Positions 9,990-23,300 of a stretch of DNA of 54,531 nt are shown here, one piece after another. Under the pieces are notes generated by a model. It saw only the letters and a program-made list of their open reading frames with translations, made no database searches and had not been told where the DNA came from. Each line of letters starts with the position of its first letter. The stretch's first letter is position 1. The stretch is from the NCBI GenBank assembly GCA_037447655.1, contig JBBHKE010000411.1:1-54531 (forward strand), given 5' to 3'. Source of the DNA: Zygnema cylindricum. Taxonomy: Eukaryota > Streptophyta > Zygnematophyceae > Zygnematales > Zygnemataceae. A program made the translations under genes and the position numbers.

Positions 9990-12900
9990 TTACACAGAGT
10001 CAGCAATATAGCCTTTTCCTAAGAGGGTTGTGCATGTATTCACTCCCTCATTAACTGAAAGGAACAGCCAGCTTTCTGACAACTCCTTAGCAAACCCTGA
10101 CCTCTGGAATTTTACCAAAACCTGCTTCGAAGGATTGGACACCGCAAGCTACCAAAATAGACAAAAAAGGGAAAAAGAGGTAAGAGAAAAGATTGTCAGA
10201 CTCCAAAATGCGAGAAGCAGAAAACTTGCACACACCAATAAGAAACAAAACTAACAGCCCTAACAACCAAATATGGTAAATATGTAATCTTGAAGTCATA
10301 AGGGTCTTTTAAAATCACATACTTGAACATTGTTCTTCTTCAAAGCGCGGTATAGCTCCTCCAAAGCATGAACACCAGTAGAGTCGATATCCGCAACAGG
10401 AGTTAACTCAAGAATGACGTACTGTTGAGAGAAAAACCAATAAAGAATTATAACCTAGTACAAGAGCGTTGTAAACAGTAAAAACCTAAACCCTAACACT
10501 ATCCTGACATGTTAACAAGAACTTCGCACGTTTAGATACCTTCGCAAGTATAGAAATGACACATTCAGGAAAAATAAACCATTTCAAAAAGACAACATTT
10601 TGAAAAGACAAGAATGACATGTAATTTCTCACCTGAAGGGGCACACCGAGTTTGTTTTCCTTTTCATATTGAAGTGCAAGTCTTTCCACCTTTTCTCTCA
10701 AATAATTTGCATTTGCGAAATAGATAGTCAAGTCCACTCTCAACACCAGAATTCCGTCAACAGTTTCTGCTTGTGGGTACTGAAGTACACTGCGATAGAC
10801 ATTTGAATTCGCGACACGACCTAAAATAGCTGTGTGGGGCCGGGCCACTTGAAGAACAACACGGATGAAGGAAATAACGACGGCAATGAGAAGACCAATC
10901 TCCACGGAAATAAAAAGTACTCCGAAAAATGCTCCCAACAAGACAATGAAATCAAATTTATCCGTCTTCCACACCTGCCATGCTCCTTTAGCGTCTACCT
11001 GCAAAACCAAAAGATTACATGTCATTTTTCACTTGGTGGTTTTAGATGCGAACTGAAAAATCAGATTGCAAAAACAGGTATGATCAATACAAAACTCTTT
11101 CAAGATAGAAAAATCGTACCAGGCCAGAAAGAGCACAAATGATGATTGAAGAGAGAACAGCCTGCACAAGAGCCACTTCGTGAGTGTTAGAAAAATGAGG
11201 AACGACGGTGAAGACATTTAGCAACTTTCGCTTTACAGCTGTAAATACAAAGTAAATTGCGTAACGTACTCACATTTGGTAAATATTTGAAGAGAGGTGT
11301 GATAAGCAGAAGAGTGATAAGCACAACTATTGCCATCACAACATTACTCATAACGGTTTTTGCTCCAGCAAAGTAATTGACCGCAGAACGGGAGAAAGAA
11401 CCTGCGATACCAAATTTCGTCCTCCCAGTTAGAAGTGGATAAGAGCAGACTACTAGAAATGATTAAAAGAAAAGCAAAGACAGAACCAAGAAGTTACAAC
11501 TGACCTGTGACGACATAACAAGAGGACAAAGAGCCCACAATGTTTGAGGCTCCAAACGCCACCATCTGCAAAAAGAAAATGCCCTTTAACAGTCAGAATT
11601 TCAAGCAACGAGGAAAGTAAGAGATATAACACGGGACAAAATGTGGCCAAATTAAACAAAATCCGTAAGGTGATAGAATACACACCTCCTGGCTTCCATT
11701 AATATGGTAGCCATCTCTGGCTGCGAAAGTTCGGCCAATTGCAATGGCTTCCTGCGATCATAACCCAATATTCCTGCTTTAGCTTTGTGTAACTGCCAAT
11801 TCTCCTCCAAGATATCTAATGTAGCAAATAAGTAGGCAAAATTGGACAACAAAATAATAGAGGCCAAGCGTAAGAACTTACAGTCAGAGCCACGAGACCA
11901 GCAATGAGCCCGACTTTCAAACCATCAGTCCCAAAGTTCCCTTGCTTAATACCCTTCGAAAAAAAATCATCAAAACGTATTCGGTGAAGGGAAGAAGGGT
12001 TCACTCCTTTTTTAATGTTCCCAACCTGACAATTTCATGAAAGTAATTTATCAGCAAAGGTTTGCAAGAATGCATATACAATAAAGACTATGTACCGTTC
12101 AAACCAAAAAAAAAAAATCACACTTAACCGTTCATAAAGATATTTGAAAATGCCAGATGCGCCTGCATCATGAGTAGGAGGTAATGAACATACCGTTTTC
12201 ACTCCCAGCTTATCAGCTCGAGTCCCATAAACACAAGCTGTTGCAATCACCACACATGTAAGAGGTGCCAAGGCGTTGATGAAAAATAGAGGCCTGTTCT
12301 TCTTGAAGTATTGTGACTGCATTCAGACAGTTTTCAATAATCATGTCAGGTATCCATTCCTCCTAATTAAAAATCTGAGCTTTGATAACTCAATCTACAG
12401 TGACAGGGGTTGAAATGGACAACTTACAGTGTACTTTAGGATGAGAAGGTAAACAAGGAAGGAGATACCTATTAAAAAAGTGCGCCAGTGAAACTGCACA
12501 CGTGGAACAGAAATCTCGTGAGAAATAATTCATACCGCTATCAAAAAACTATAGCAGAAGTTCCCAAGCGAGCAGGCCAATAGTAGCGAAACCCATACGT
12601 AGTGTACCTGATCATTGTATTCATGAAGAGACTTAAAAATGTGAACAATGTCGGTTTTTGTCGTAAAATCTGTATATCCAAAAAATCCTTTTAGTTGACC
12701 TAAAGCAATCGTGATTGCAGCTCCGGCCATAAAACCCACAACAGCCGCATGGCTAAGGAAGTCAACAATAAAACCCAATCTGCAAGAAAGCATGCAACAA
12801 AGACCACAAATTAATATGAGCCGGTGAACCGTGACATCAACTTCAGTGGTCTTCCGGGAGACCAAATAATAAAACTCCCAGCTGCAGAAACCAGCAACAA

Positions 12901-13942
12901 ATGAAAGAAGACAGCTGAGAACTGCGAGCTGCAGGCACTCTGGAGAATAGAAAGGGAAGTACCTGAAGAAACCCATACCGAACTGGATTATACCAGCAAA
13001 AAATGTTGCAGTAATGACTAAATCTACATAGTCTTCATTGGGAATCTTCAAGGTCTTTCCTGTCTTCGCGTCTTTCTGTCCTGATGGGTCCGAGACTGTA
13101 GAGTTCAGATATTCAGTTGCCAAATTTCCAATTAAAGACGATACAACAGAGACTGGTCCAACTGCAATATGTCTCGAGGATCCTAGAAGAGCATAGATTA
13201 ATGGAGGTGAAAAACTTGAATCTGCAAAACGATCATTCAACCATCAGTTTTCAGTTGTTATACTCTAATTCTCGTCAATAACAAAAACCCAGTTATTTCA
13301 CAAGCGCATCCCGATACACTATCTGTCGACAGGAGTGATAAACAGCTAAAGCGAAAAAAAACTCACATAGTCCGTTCACAGGGGGCATTTGAGCGAGCTT
13401 TGCGTAGGCCAAATCCTGCAAAAGAAAAGGGAAACATTTCAGCGAAATTTTTTTCAGCAATTGAAACTAATACCAAAAGCAGCGTAGTCTACAAGCATCC
13501 ACCAATTGTGACACTAAGCGACTAAAATACATATAAACTATAGCTTCTCTCGTTACTACGACTTCTGATGCAAGCCACACGGTAGTGAAAGCAGGAAAAC
13601 TTTAAAGAATGCAAAAGTCACCACAGATGTTTAACAAACACTCACCTGCGGTACTGCAAGACTTGCAATAGTACATCCTGCAATGACGTCTCCTATGATC
13701 CATCCAGGATTATATGTGGCAAGTGTTCCTAAAATGGGGAATATTCCAAAAAGAGCAACCTTGATCTTTCCGAGAGGGGACCTTCCCCTATACTTTCTAA
13801 AAGGGTCGTCATCTTCCACAATTAAATCCTTAATTGGCTTCACTGCATCTAATAACTCATCAGAGACTTTCATCGGAGGCAATGGAACTTTGGTAATGAG
13901 AGGGTTGTTCATATCATTGCTAGCCAAATACTCGGAGCCCAT
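9990..13942 (-). CDS. SULTR-type sulfate transporter, copy A
   Basis: Fourteen exons, all GT-AG, descending: 13942-13646, 13415-13367, 13221-12963, 12779-12608, 12493-12428, 12316-12194, 12025-11882, 11751-11686, 11565-11505, 11401-11274, 11161-11120, 10998-10633, 10421-10323 and 10148-9990. They sum to 2,031 bases, giving 676 residues with one frame throughout. It is a plant-type SLC26/SulP proton-coupled sulfate transporter: a cytosolic N-terminus, a membrane domain (about residues 75-500) with IASLAVPQDLAYAKLAQMPP, SSRHIAVGPVSVVSSLIGNL, RLGFIVDFLSHAAVVGFMAG and FGASNIVGSLSSCYVVTGSF, then a C-terminal STAS domain. STAS shows ILELTPVADIDSTGVHALEE (Asp602, Asp604, Ser605). The length matches the usual roughly 650 residues. 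An acceptor CTGCAG lies 6 bases upstream of the ATG, suggesting a 5' UTR intron. Intron 3 (12780-12962) is 183 bases and stop-free in frame. It pairs with copy B. Subgroup and membrane location cannot be decided. Confidence 0.95.
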
Positions 13943-13971
13943 GGCTGCCTGCAGGAAGATAAGAGGCGGGG

Positions 13972-15331
13972 GGATAAAGTCAGTTCCGAAGAAACATTGG
14001 AATTCTCCGTGGTCGACACCTTATGAATGGCAAAGACAAAAAAGTCATTAAACATAAATTGCCAACATCATTAAAAAAAAAAATCATCAATTCCATGCAG
14101 CTATAGACCAAAGCATAGCCCGGACCCGGCCAATTGTGCTTTCGAAGCTACAAGGCGGCAAAGTTACAGGAGAGAGGAAAAGGAGCATTAGGATATTCAG
14201 AAATATCCAAAGCCAAGTTACATCACTGCAGGCAGCCAAATCAATCACTGCAGGCAGTGACGTCACTCCAGGAAGTGACGTCACTGCCAGCTGCAACTAC
14301 TACACAGCATCTATATCATGGAAGATTTTATTATGAAAAATGCGATGGTTAAACCATCAAAGTACAAAACTTGATTGAAATGGAAAATTGTTTACTACTG
14401 TACCATTAAACATTTAAAAGGCTACAATTGCAAAACCAAAAGTACGTACAAAAACTGTAAAAGCTAACCAACAGTAAGAGATGCTGCATCTATAGGACCG
14501 GCAGCGTTATTATAAAGCGAGAACTCACGGACTACAAATCACAAGAAAATAAAAGAGGACACCAATAGCGCAAACAACCAATAGCAGGAAGCCAGGAACT
14601 ACAGACTGGGAGAAAAATTTACCACCAGAATCCTTCAGGACTACAAGTCTGCAATTGGTCGGCAGACCTAGCAATAATATAAAATCTGAATCTAAAATCT
14701 GATTCCCTGCAGATTGAGGGCAAATGGATAGAGGAAAGGATTATTGCTGACTTTAGGACTGCAATATTATTAACAAGTGGCACGGCAAGTTGAATGTCAC
14801 AATACGTTTCCTCCTTTTCTACTTGAAAAAAGACGCTTGCCATACATCTTTTCCGTACTGCCGCAAAGTTGAGAAAGCGTACGGAAAAAGTGATCGGGGA
14901 TAAAGTTATTTGTTGTACTTGAGTTTAGGGAGCCTAACAATGTCTGTGACACTTGCCGTCGATGACCTAAAAGTCCTCAACTGACCGAATCACAGAAGAA
15001 AAAAGAAAAATAAATGTGGATTATCAAATTAGAGGTCATAAAAGATAGTCCTTATTGGTGGATAAGGAATTTCACGCCTGCCCAATAAAAATGACAGCCT
15101 CAAAACTGCCCGGTATGAAAGTACAGCTAGGACAAAGAAAAAGATTCAATAGAGCCGTACGTGGCGGGTACAGAAGCTGTTGGAAGCTGCATCTGATTAC
15201 CTGTTGCTAGCTAATCACTTTCCTGTGAAATTTCTGCCTACATGCAATGAACCTCCGAAATACTAACATTTTTTTGCTTTGAGGGAAGGACGTGGCATCT
15301 GTGGATCAGATACATGTCAAATTCAGGGCGG
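13972..15331 (-). promoter_or_regulatory. 5' flank of sulfate transporter copy A, identical to that of copy B
   Basis: I could find no mismatch between this block and 24336-25695 when read side by side (constant offset 10,364). It should contain the promoter and 5' UTR of the transporter. It includes two TGACGTCA sites, a palindrome GATGGTTAAACCATC at 14344 that begins a dispersed repeat, and several short frames that are the same in both copies only because the DNA is. It ends exactly where the terminal repeat of a TA-flanked element begins. Confidence 0.6.
14258..14283. promoter_or_regulatory. Paired TGACGTCA palindromes (bZIP-type sites)
   Basis: Perfect TGACGTCA at 14258-14265 and 14276-14283, start-to-start 18 bases, lie about 320 bp upstream of the transporter ATG. 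This octamer is a classic target of plant bZIP factors (C-box). Use in vivo is inferred. Confidence 0.45.
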
Positions 15332-15468
15332 TACACCGTGAATCGCAAATTAGAGTACATGATAAATTAGTATCATGGTGTACCCGAAAAAACACAATTT
15401 ACCGTAAAGTACGCTAATTGTTTCATTACGCTATCTATTTCATTACGCTAATAGCGATTCACGGTGTA
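15332..15468. mobile_element. TA-flanked MITE, family 5, complete (137 bp)
   Basis: The ends are TACACCGTGAATCGC and GCGATTCACGGTGTA. The same element in opposite orientation, lacking one end, occupies the equivalent place at 25696-25818. A related internal segment lies at about 36577-36655. The TA at each end fits a Tc1/mariner (Stowaway-like) target, though the superfamily is inferred from ends only. Confidence 0.75.
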
Positions 15469-15602
15469 GTTTGGGATTTTCTCTGTCATAATCGTCGGCG
15501 ATTAAGATCTTTACACGTATAAAATGCTAAGAAATCGTACGCCGTCACGTGATTCTGACATCCGCACTTGCCGGAAATTTTCACGCAGTTAAATGTTAAC
15601 GC

Positions 15603-15917
15603 TACACCGTGAATCGTGTAACGTCACACTATTTTTTGTCACACGTTTTCTGAGTGCACATTCACGCGCGCGCGACTGTATTAAACTTTTTTTTTACACT
15701 TTTTTACTAATTAAAGTACAAAATGGTACGGAAATAAATAGTCCAGTACTAGACACTATTTGAAACGGCACTATATTACAGTTATTAGCCCTAATAACTG
15801 TGGTACCTGAAATAACGTTAAAAACTTGTTAGAATTGTTAACTCTATTTAAGAATTTGGGTAAATATTTGGGGGCGCCGAGTTAGCGTTATGAACGCTAA
15901 TAGCGATTCACGGTGTA
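15603..15917. mobile_element. TA-flanked MITE, family 5 (315 bp)
   Basis: The left end TACACCGTGAATCG pairs with the right end AATAGCGATTCACGGTGTA. The internal sequence differs from the 137-bp element. It lies 8 bp from the next element. Confidence 0.65.
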
Positions 15918-15925
15918 CAGTACAG

Positions 15926-16546
15926 TACACCGCGATTCGGAATTAGAGTAGTGAAAAAATTAGAGTAAAAAAACAAAAAAAAACAATTAGAGTAATGAAC
16001 GCTAATTTATGTGATAGAGAATTTTCAACTATGAAGTTTACTCTAATTTATTTAGTTATTCTATATTGGGTTATGTCGGCGATAATTATGTGCGCGATAA
16101 TTATGAACACTAAATTACGTAGACGTACAAAATCTGTCAGTCCGTATTGTATTGACGTCATTATGACTCTAGTAATATTTGTCGCATTCAATGTCAGTTA
16201 ATGTTCACAATGACGACGACGTTGTCGACGGACGAGAGTTATGCAAACGGCTTTTTTTCGATGTGATTGACTTTTTTGTTTAGTGTTGTTTCACGTGTGA
16301 GCGCGATTCTATTAAATCAATATTTGTAACTTTTTACTTATAAAAGTACAGTTTTACACGGTCAGACGTCGTCCGTACTCCACACTATTTTAAAAAAACC
16401 TATAATATAATTTTTTTTGCTAATTAAACCTTACCTAAATTAGAATAATGAAAAAATTAGAATCGATTACTCTATTTGATGTGATAGAGTCAAAATTTCG
16501 AGCGACCGAATTAGAGTAATTTACTCTAATTACGATTCACGGTGTA
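15926..16546. mobile_element. TA-flanked MITE, family 5 long form (621 bp)
   Basis: Left end TACACCGCGATTCGG, right end TACGATTCACGGTGTA. Its reverse complement recurs, diverged, at 43304-43919. Both copies share an interrupted frame containing YWVMSA and MNTKLR. No transposase motifs are visible. Confidence 0.68.
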
Positions 16547-18584
16547 CTGTACTTCGCCGGAAGGCCCTTTAAACGTACAACTTTCTCTTTAATCGATTTT
16601 ACAACCGGAAAAAACGTAGTTTAAAGCGTGAAAAAATCTTTAACTACATCAAAAGTTTTCATTCAAAGTAGAAACAAACTTTTAGGAAACAAAAAAATCA
16701 AAAAAAATAACATGTTATTTTTTAATTACTAGTACATAAACGTGTGTATAAAATAGAGGAACTTGAAACCTATATAAAAGGTAGTATTCCGCACCATGTC
16801 AAATAACAATAGGAGCTAATGTTTGTGATTTTTAAGCTCGCAATTCTGCAAGTTTTTGGTAATTTAATATTAGTACAATTAACGGCTAAAAGTATGTGGT
16901 AACTTGTACTTCATGTTGAAATTACATACTTAATAAACGAGTTCCTAACACTTAGTGTGGGGTTCCATGAAGAAGTTATTGTAATTGTACGGACAACATT
17001 ACTGGTTGTATACTTATGACTAGGTCAACTGGAAGTTTATAGCAAAAATTGTCATGGTAAACCATCTTTGTACAAAAAGGGCAAAACTGAAAAAACTTAG
17101 TAAGACTTAAAGAATCACAATAATGTAAGTTGTATAAAAGCAGCAAACAAACAAAACAACGGTAAAAAAACAAATACCCAAAACAAAAAGTTATAAAGGT
17201 GACCGCTTACAAAGAGTACTAACTCACGGTAGTCCACCAACAACACGAACAAGTTAAGGTCCACAACCATGTAGATCATGGATGTGGACCGAGTCCCTTG
17301 GTGGAAGTCTTAGAAGACCCCTTCTTTTCTATGCCATGTGGTGAAAGGGGGTCGCAACTTGCCGTCCCTAAAAGGGCAATTGATGCACATTGACGGTATG
17401 AGGTAGCCAAAAGACTCGTAAAAAGGATTGCCCAGACCCCTCGATTCAAACGTTTTGTCGTGCACGCAAGCGGACTCGTCCAGCCGTGGTCCTTACGGAT
17501 CAAGGAACGGAATTCCAAGGGGAATAACAATAAATGTAAAACGACGCATTTGTTAACCATAGTCGGACTAGCCGAGATTATCCCCAAACTGACAACTTAG
17601 TCCAACAGCTAAGACCTTCCAGCGGCATTACAAAAACATCGTTCGGAGAAATACATCGCAATTTTGGATAAATCAATTGGATATATTACCATGGGGTATC
17701 CTCGTCCAAGTTAGTGTCATTAATTTCAATCCCTTGTATGTTTTTATGTAAAATGTTGCTCAATATAAATATTCACAATGTTGCTAGCATTTTCCCTCCC
17801 GCTCATCTCGGATGGAGTCTTCTTATATGAACTAACCTATCGTGCTTTACTGTTTGCTCGTGAGATGCCTAAGGCTTTTAATAATTTCCAAATATTAAAC
17901 ATCAAATAACATTGCGGTTCGCTACCACACAGAACAACATTTATAAGTTGCAACATTAGTCGCGTTGGATGGGAAATTATGTTTATGCTTTTTTGTGATC
18001 GTTGCAATCAATGATTCCACATTCAATATTTGGATTTACCTTTGGTAGGAATCGCACCCAACCATTGGTTTTTTCATTATTATCGCGAACCACAAGCTAG
18101 TTGGCCAACTCTTTAGCGGCTCAAAGAATTGGAGGGAGGGAGGAGGGAGTAAACTGAACCGACATTAAGACACCAGCAACAACCCACTCACCTTTTTACC
18201 TTTTTGCCATACTTACTGACAAATTTGTGTTTTTATGCATTTATACATTTTTGTCCCATTGGTTGCCATCATTTTAGCTTTTCTTCCGCTCAGAGCTGAT
18301 TGCACTACATATCTCTTCATGTCATTTGACCATGCAACAATAGTTTTTAAAGTCAACTTATGTGTATTTAGCTTGAAGGAAACGTTAGGTTCAGGAGTAC
18401 AAACATTATCGATAAATAATATACATAGTGACTAAGTTTATGGGAAGAATCATAATAGAATTTAAAATGGGATTCCTCGCTTACCACTTTTAGTGTAATA
18501 GTTTGAAAGAGAAATGGATATAATGACCAAACAAGTGACACTTCATTGAAAGCGTCTCCGCACTCTATAAAAATTATTCTTCTT
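16547..18584. other. Intergenic between the two transporter copies; dispersed repeat fragments
   Basis: About 16590-16690 resembles interior sequence of family 3 elements (compare 28915-29000 and 31845-31925). About 16785-16885 matches 33480-33590. About 17050-17250 is a diverged copy of a dispersed repeat also seen at 14344 and 51764. A 103-residue antisense frame at 17276-17587 shows no family features, and I do not call a gene. Confidence 0.45.
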
Positions 18585-19345
18585 TCCTCTTTTCTCCCTT
18601 ACCGTCTTTCTCTCTACCCCCTCTCCCTTACCGTCCTTCACTCTACCCCTCTCTATCTTGCCGTCCTTCACTCTACCCACTCTCTCCCTCACCGCCCTCC
18701 CTACCCCCTCTCTCCCTCACCGTCCTTCTCTCTACCCCTTCTCTCCCTTGCCGTCCTTCACTCTACCGCCTCTCTTCATTACCGTCCTCTCTCCCCCCTC
18801 TCTCCCTTACCGTCCTTCCCTCTACCCCTCTCCTTTGCCGTCCTTCACTCGACCCCTCTCTCCCTTACCGTCCTCTCTACCCCCCTCTCTCCCTTACCGT
18901 CCTTCTCTCTCCCTCTTCTCTCCCTTGCCGACCTTCACTCTACCCCCTCTCTCTATTACCGTCCTCTCTACCCTCTCTCTCCCTTACCGTCTTTCTCTCG
19001 ACCCCCTCTCTCCCTTACCGTCCTCTCTCTCCCTTGCCGTCCTTCACTCTATCCCTCTCTGCTTTACCTTCCTTCACTCTACCCCCTCTCTCCCTTATCG
19101 TCCTCCTCTCTAGCCCTTCTCTCCCTTGCCGTCCTTCACTTTACCCCTCTCTGCTTTACTGTGCTTTCCTCTACCCCTTCTCTCCCTTGCCAACCTTCAC
19201 TCTACCCCCTCTCTCACTTAGCAACTCTCCTCTACCCCTCTCTCCCTTACCGTCCTTCCCTCTACCTCTCTCTCCCTTGCCGTCCCTCCCTCTTCCCCTC
19301 TCTCCCTTGCCGTCCTTCCCTCTACCCCCTTGTCTTCACCGCGGG
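18585..19345. repeat. Polypyrimidine tandem-repeat block, about 760 bp
   Basis: An irregular array of units about 25-35 bp long built on CCTTACCGTCCTTC, CTCTACCCC and TCTCTCCC, almost free of purines except for the ACCG and GCCG in each unit. Long open frames across it encode Ser/Pro/Leu repeats and are repeat artefacts. It sits between the two transporter copies. Confidence 0.85.
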
Positions 19346-20317
19346 TATGAGTGGGCGTTAAAACCATCGGAAAAAAACTCAAATCCTAAAAAACCTTGAA
19401 AAACCCTAAAAGGGACAAGCGTAAGGGGGTCCAGATGGGACGGTAGGGAGGAAAAAAGAAGTGACTGAAATCCGATAGTGTTTATGTAGGGCTATCTCCA
19501 AATGCCAACATGCATGGAGATGTAACTACTACAAAAAAATCCCATTTACAAATTAGACAAGAGTGTAGCATCAATTAACAAAAAGATTTGCAAAATTTAT
19601 CCACAACATATTAGGTAGGCAAATGATTTTATCACCATAGTAATTGACGAGAGAGGGCATTATAAGACCAAAAAAAATAAAAAAAGGAACATAAGCTTGG
19701 TATAATAATAGAGCTATGTATGACTCCTTTCATTACAGCTCTAAGTGGACCGTACAAGACATGGATTTTTTCTCTCTAACCATTATATACTATCACCCAG
19801 TCTCACTTTAGTACCTTATCTAAGAAAACCTCTCCCTATACTATATAAAAGAGATTGTAACATGGCTCAAATCTGACAGTAAATGACAGTCAATTCATTT
19901 TGGTACTTGAACCAAATTTATAGATTGGTTCATACCGCCTGACGTCACATATTTCAACAAAGTAACAACGTAGAGGAGAGGCCGTGGCAAGAGAGCTTAA
20001 CAATCTGACGAGAGATTCCACACGATACGTTGTCGAAATAGTGATAGTGGCGCAAAGTCGTATAAATAAAGTAGGCGAAAAAGTAAAAGAAAAGTAGACA
20101 GGAGATGGCAAAAGTAAAGGAGTGAAATCCTCATACTGTATATCTAATTGGTGAAAAAAAAGATACAAGCGGAAAAAGCATTCCGATTATTAAAACCCAC
20201 GTAAACCATAGGTAACCCTAGTTTCTGGAAGCTGTCAGTAGCCTGATGCATTGCAAGGAGTCAACATGGATACCACCTTTCTGTCAATACTTCCAATTTT
20301 CCTAACAGGATTTTCTT
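19346..20317. other. Intergenic downstream of transporter copy B; nothing recognised
   Basis: No splice-framed coding sequence, repeat array or element ends were recognised. Similarity to the 3' flank of copy A disappears about 25 bases past the stop codon (both have GGATTTTCTTTTA). Confidence 0.45.
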
Positions 20318-23300
20318 TTATACAGCGTCAGCAATAAAGCCTTTTCCTAAGAGGGCTGTGCATGTTTTCACCCCCTCATTTACCGAAAGGAACAACCAGC
20401 TTTCTGACAACTCCTTGGCAAACCCTGACCTCTGGAATTTCACCAAAACCTGCTTCGATGGGTTGGACACCGCAAGCTGCCAAAAAAAACAAAAAGAGGG
20501 AAAGAGAGGAAGGAAAAAAATAGAGAAAGGAAAAAGAGAAAGGATTGTCAGCCTCCCAAATGGGAGAAGCGGAACAAGAACACAAGAACAACAAAAAACA
20601 AACAAAAACACAAACCAAACCACAAATGGTTAATATGCATTCTTTAACCATACAGGTGAAAGACGAGGATTGTAGGTTACATACTTGAACATCGTTCTTC
20701 TTCAAAGCGCGGTATAGCTCCTCCAAAGCATGAACACCAGTAGAGTCGATATCCGCAACAGGAGTTAACTCGAGAATGACATACTGTTAAGAGAAGAAAA
20801 GGAAAGTTTCAAGGAAATGAAGAATAAAAACCAAGTGCAGGAACCTTAAAACAGTGGAAACCTGGGCCCTAAAGCTATACTGACATGTTAACAGAAACAT
20901 AAACTCCTCCACAAGAAGAAATGATACAATTAGATTATGTAAACCGAAACATGCTGGAAAAATAGACCCGAAAAGACAACAATTTGAAAAAACAAGAATG
21001 ACATGTAACTTCTCACCTGAAGGGGCACCCTGAGTTTGTTATCCGTTTCATATTGAAGTGCAAGTCTTTCCACCTTTTCTCTCAAATAATTTGCATTCGC
21101 GAAATAGATCGTCAAGTCCACTCGCACCACCAGAATTCCGTCAACAGTTTCTGCCTGTGGGTACTGAAGAGTACTGCGATAAACATTTGAATTCGGGACA
21201 CGACCTAAAATAGCTGTGTGGGGCCGGGCCACTTGAAGAACCACACGGATGAAGGAAATAACAACGGCAATGAGAAGACCAATCTCTACGGAAACAAAAA
21301 GTACTCCGAAAAATGCACCCAACAAGACAATGAAATCAAATTTATCCGTCTTCCACACCTGCCATGCTGCTTCAAAGTCCACCTGCAAACAAAAGGTACA
21401 TGTCATTTTTCGACTGCATGTAGAAGTACATAATAAGAAGTTTCAGGTGCACACTGGAAGATCAGATAGCAAAAGGTATTAATCAATACAAAAATCTTGA
21501 AGGGGATAGAAAAATCGTACCAGGCCAGAAAGAGCACAAATGATGATTGAAGCGAGAACAGCCTGCACAAGAAACACGTGTAAGTGTAAGAAAAATGAGG
21601 AACAACAATGAAGACATATAGCAACTTCTGCTTCACAAACGTAAATACGGCAAATGAATTGTAGAAATTACTCACATTCGGTAAATATTTGAAGAGAGGT
21701 GTGATAAGCAGGAGAGTGATAAGCACAACAATTGCCATCACAACATTACTCATAACACTTTTTGCTCCAGCAAAGTAATTGACCGCAGAACGGGAGAAAG
21801 AACCTGCGATACCATACATCTTTGTCCCAGTTGATAACAGTGGATAAGAGTAGATTACTATAAATGATTAACAAAAAAAACAAAAGACAAAACCAGGATG
21901 TTACGACTAACCTGTGACGACATAACAAGAGGACAAGGCGCCCACAATATTCGAAGCTCCAAACGCCACCATCTGCAAAAAGTAAGCATGCCCTTCAGCA
22001 GTCAGAATTTCAAGCAGCGGGGAAAGAAGATATGATCACAGGGGACAAAATGTGGTCAAACTAAATAAAATCCGTATGGTGATAGAATATATACCTCCTG
22101 GTTTCCATCAATATGGTAGCCATCTCTGGCTGCGAAAGTTCTGCCAATTGCCACGGCTTCCTGTGATCATAACCCAATAATACTGCTTTAGCATTCGGCC
22201 ATTACCAATTTTCCTCCAAGCGTCTACTGTAACAAATAAGTTGGCAAAATTGGAGGACAAAATAATAGAGGCCGAGCAATAGAACTTACAGTGAGCGCCA
22301 CAAGACCAGAAATAAGCCCGACTTTTAGGGCATCAGTTTTCATGTTCCCGAGCTTAACACCCTTTGAAAAATAATCGTCAAAACGGATTTGGTGAAGGGA
22401 AGAAGGGTTCACTCCTTTTTTAATGTTCCCAACCTGGCAATTTCATAAAGGTTTGCAAGAATGAATATGTGATTGAGACTACCATTCAAACCAAATAACA
22501 GAAGTCTCAATTTCATAGAGCTATCTGAAAATGCCAGGCGCGCCTGCAACATGAGTAGAGGGTAATGAACATACCGTTTTCACTCCGTTCTTATCAGCTC
22601 GAGTCCCATAAACACAAGCTGTTGCAATCACCACACTTGTAAGAGGTCCCAGGGCGTTGATGAAAAATATAATTCTGTTCTTCTTGAAGTATTGTGACTG
22701 CATTCAGACAGTTTTCAATAATCATGTCAGGTATCCATTCCTCATTATGCAGAATCCAAGCTTTGATAACTCCCAGGATAGGGATATTGAAAAACTTACA
22801 GTGTACTTTAGGATGAGAAGGTAAACGAGGAAGGAAATACCAATTACAAACGTGCGCCAGTGAAACTGCACACGTGGAACAGAAACCTCGTGAGAAGTAA
22901 TTCATACCGCTATCAAAAAACTGTAACAGAAATTCCAAAAAAACTAGGTCCACCAAGCGGGCCAATAGAAGCCAAACCCATCTGTAGTGTACCTGATCAT
23001 TGTATTCATGAAGAGCCTTAAAAATGTGAACAATGTCAGTTTTTGTTGTAAAATCTGTGTATCCAAGAAATCCTTTTAGTTGACCTAAAGCAATCGTGAT
23101 TGCAGCTCCGGCCATAAAACCCACCACAGCCGCATGGCTAAGGAAGTCAACAATAAAACCCAATCTGCACAAAAGCCAACAACGGAGGCCACATTTAATA
23201 TGAGACGATGAACCGAGACGTCACTTTCAGGAGTCTTCCGGGAAACTAATTACATAAAACTCCAAGCTGCAGAAACCGGTAACAGATAAAAAGACAACCT

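Noticed and set aside
12530-13240. A single 236-residue exon in sulfate transporter copy A
   Set aside because: The middle 183 bases are an intron: copy B has the same exon edges with a frame-breaking intron, and the spliced product matches the SULTR family.
17276-17587. A 103-residue minus-strand frame between the transporter copies
   Set aside because: No recognisable family, no splice partners, and it lies in repeat-rich DNA; possibly old transposon sequence.
18546-19399. Long open frames rich in Ser, Pro and Leu
   Set aside because: They are translations of the polypyrimidine tandem repeat in several frames at once; no frame is favoured and no splice or start context supports a gene.
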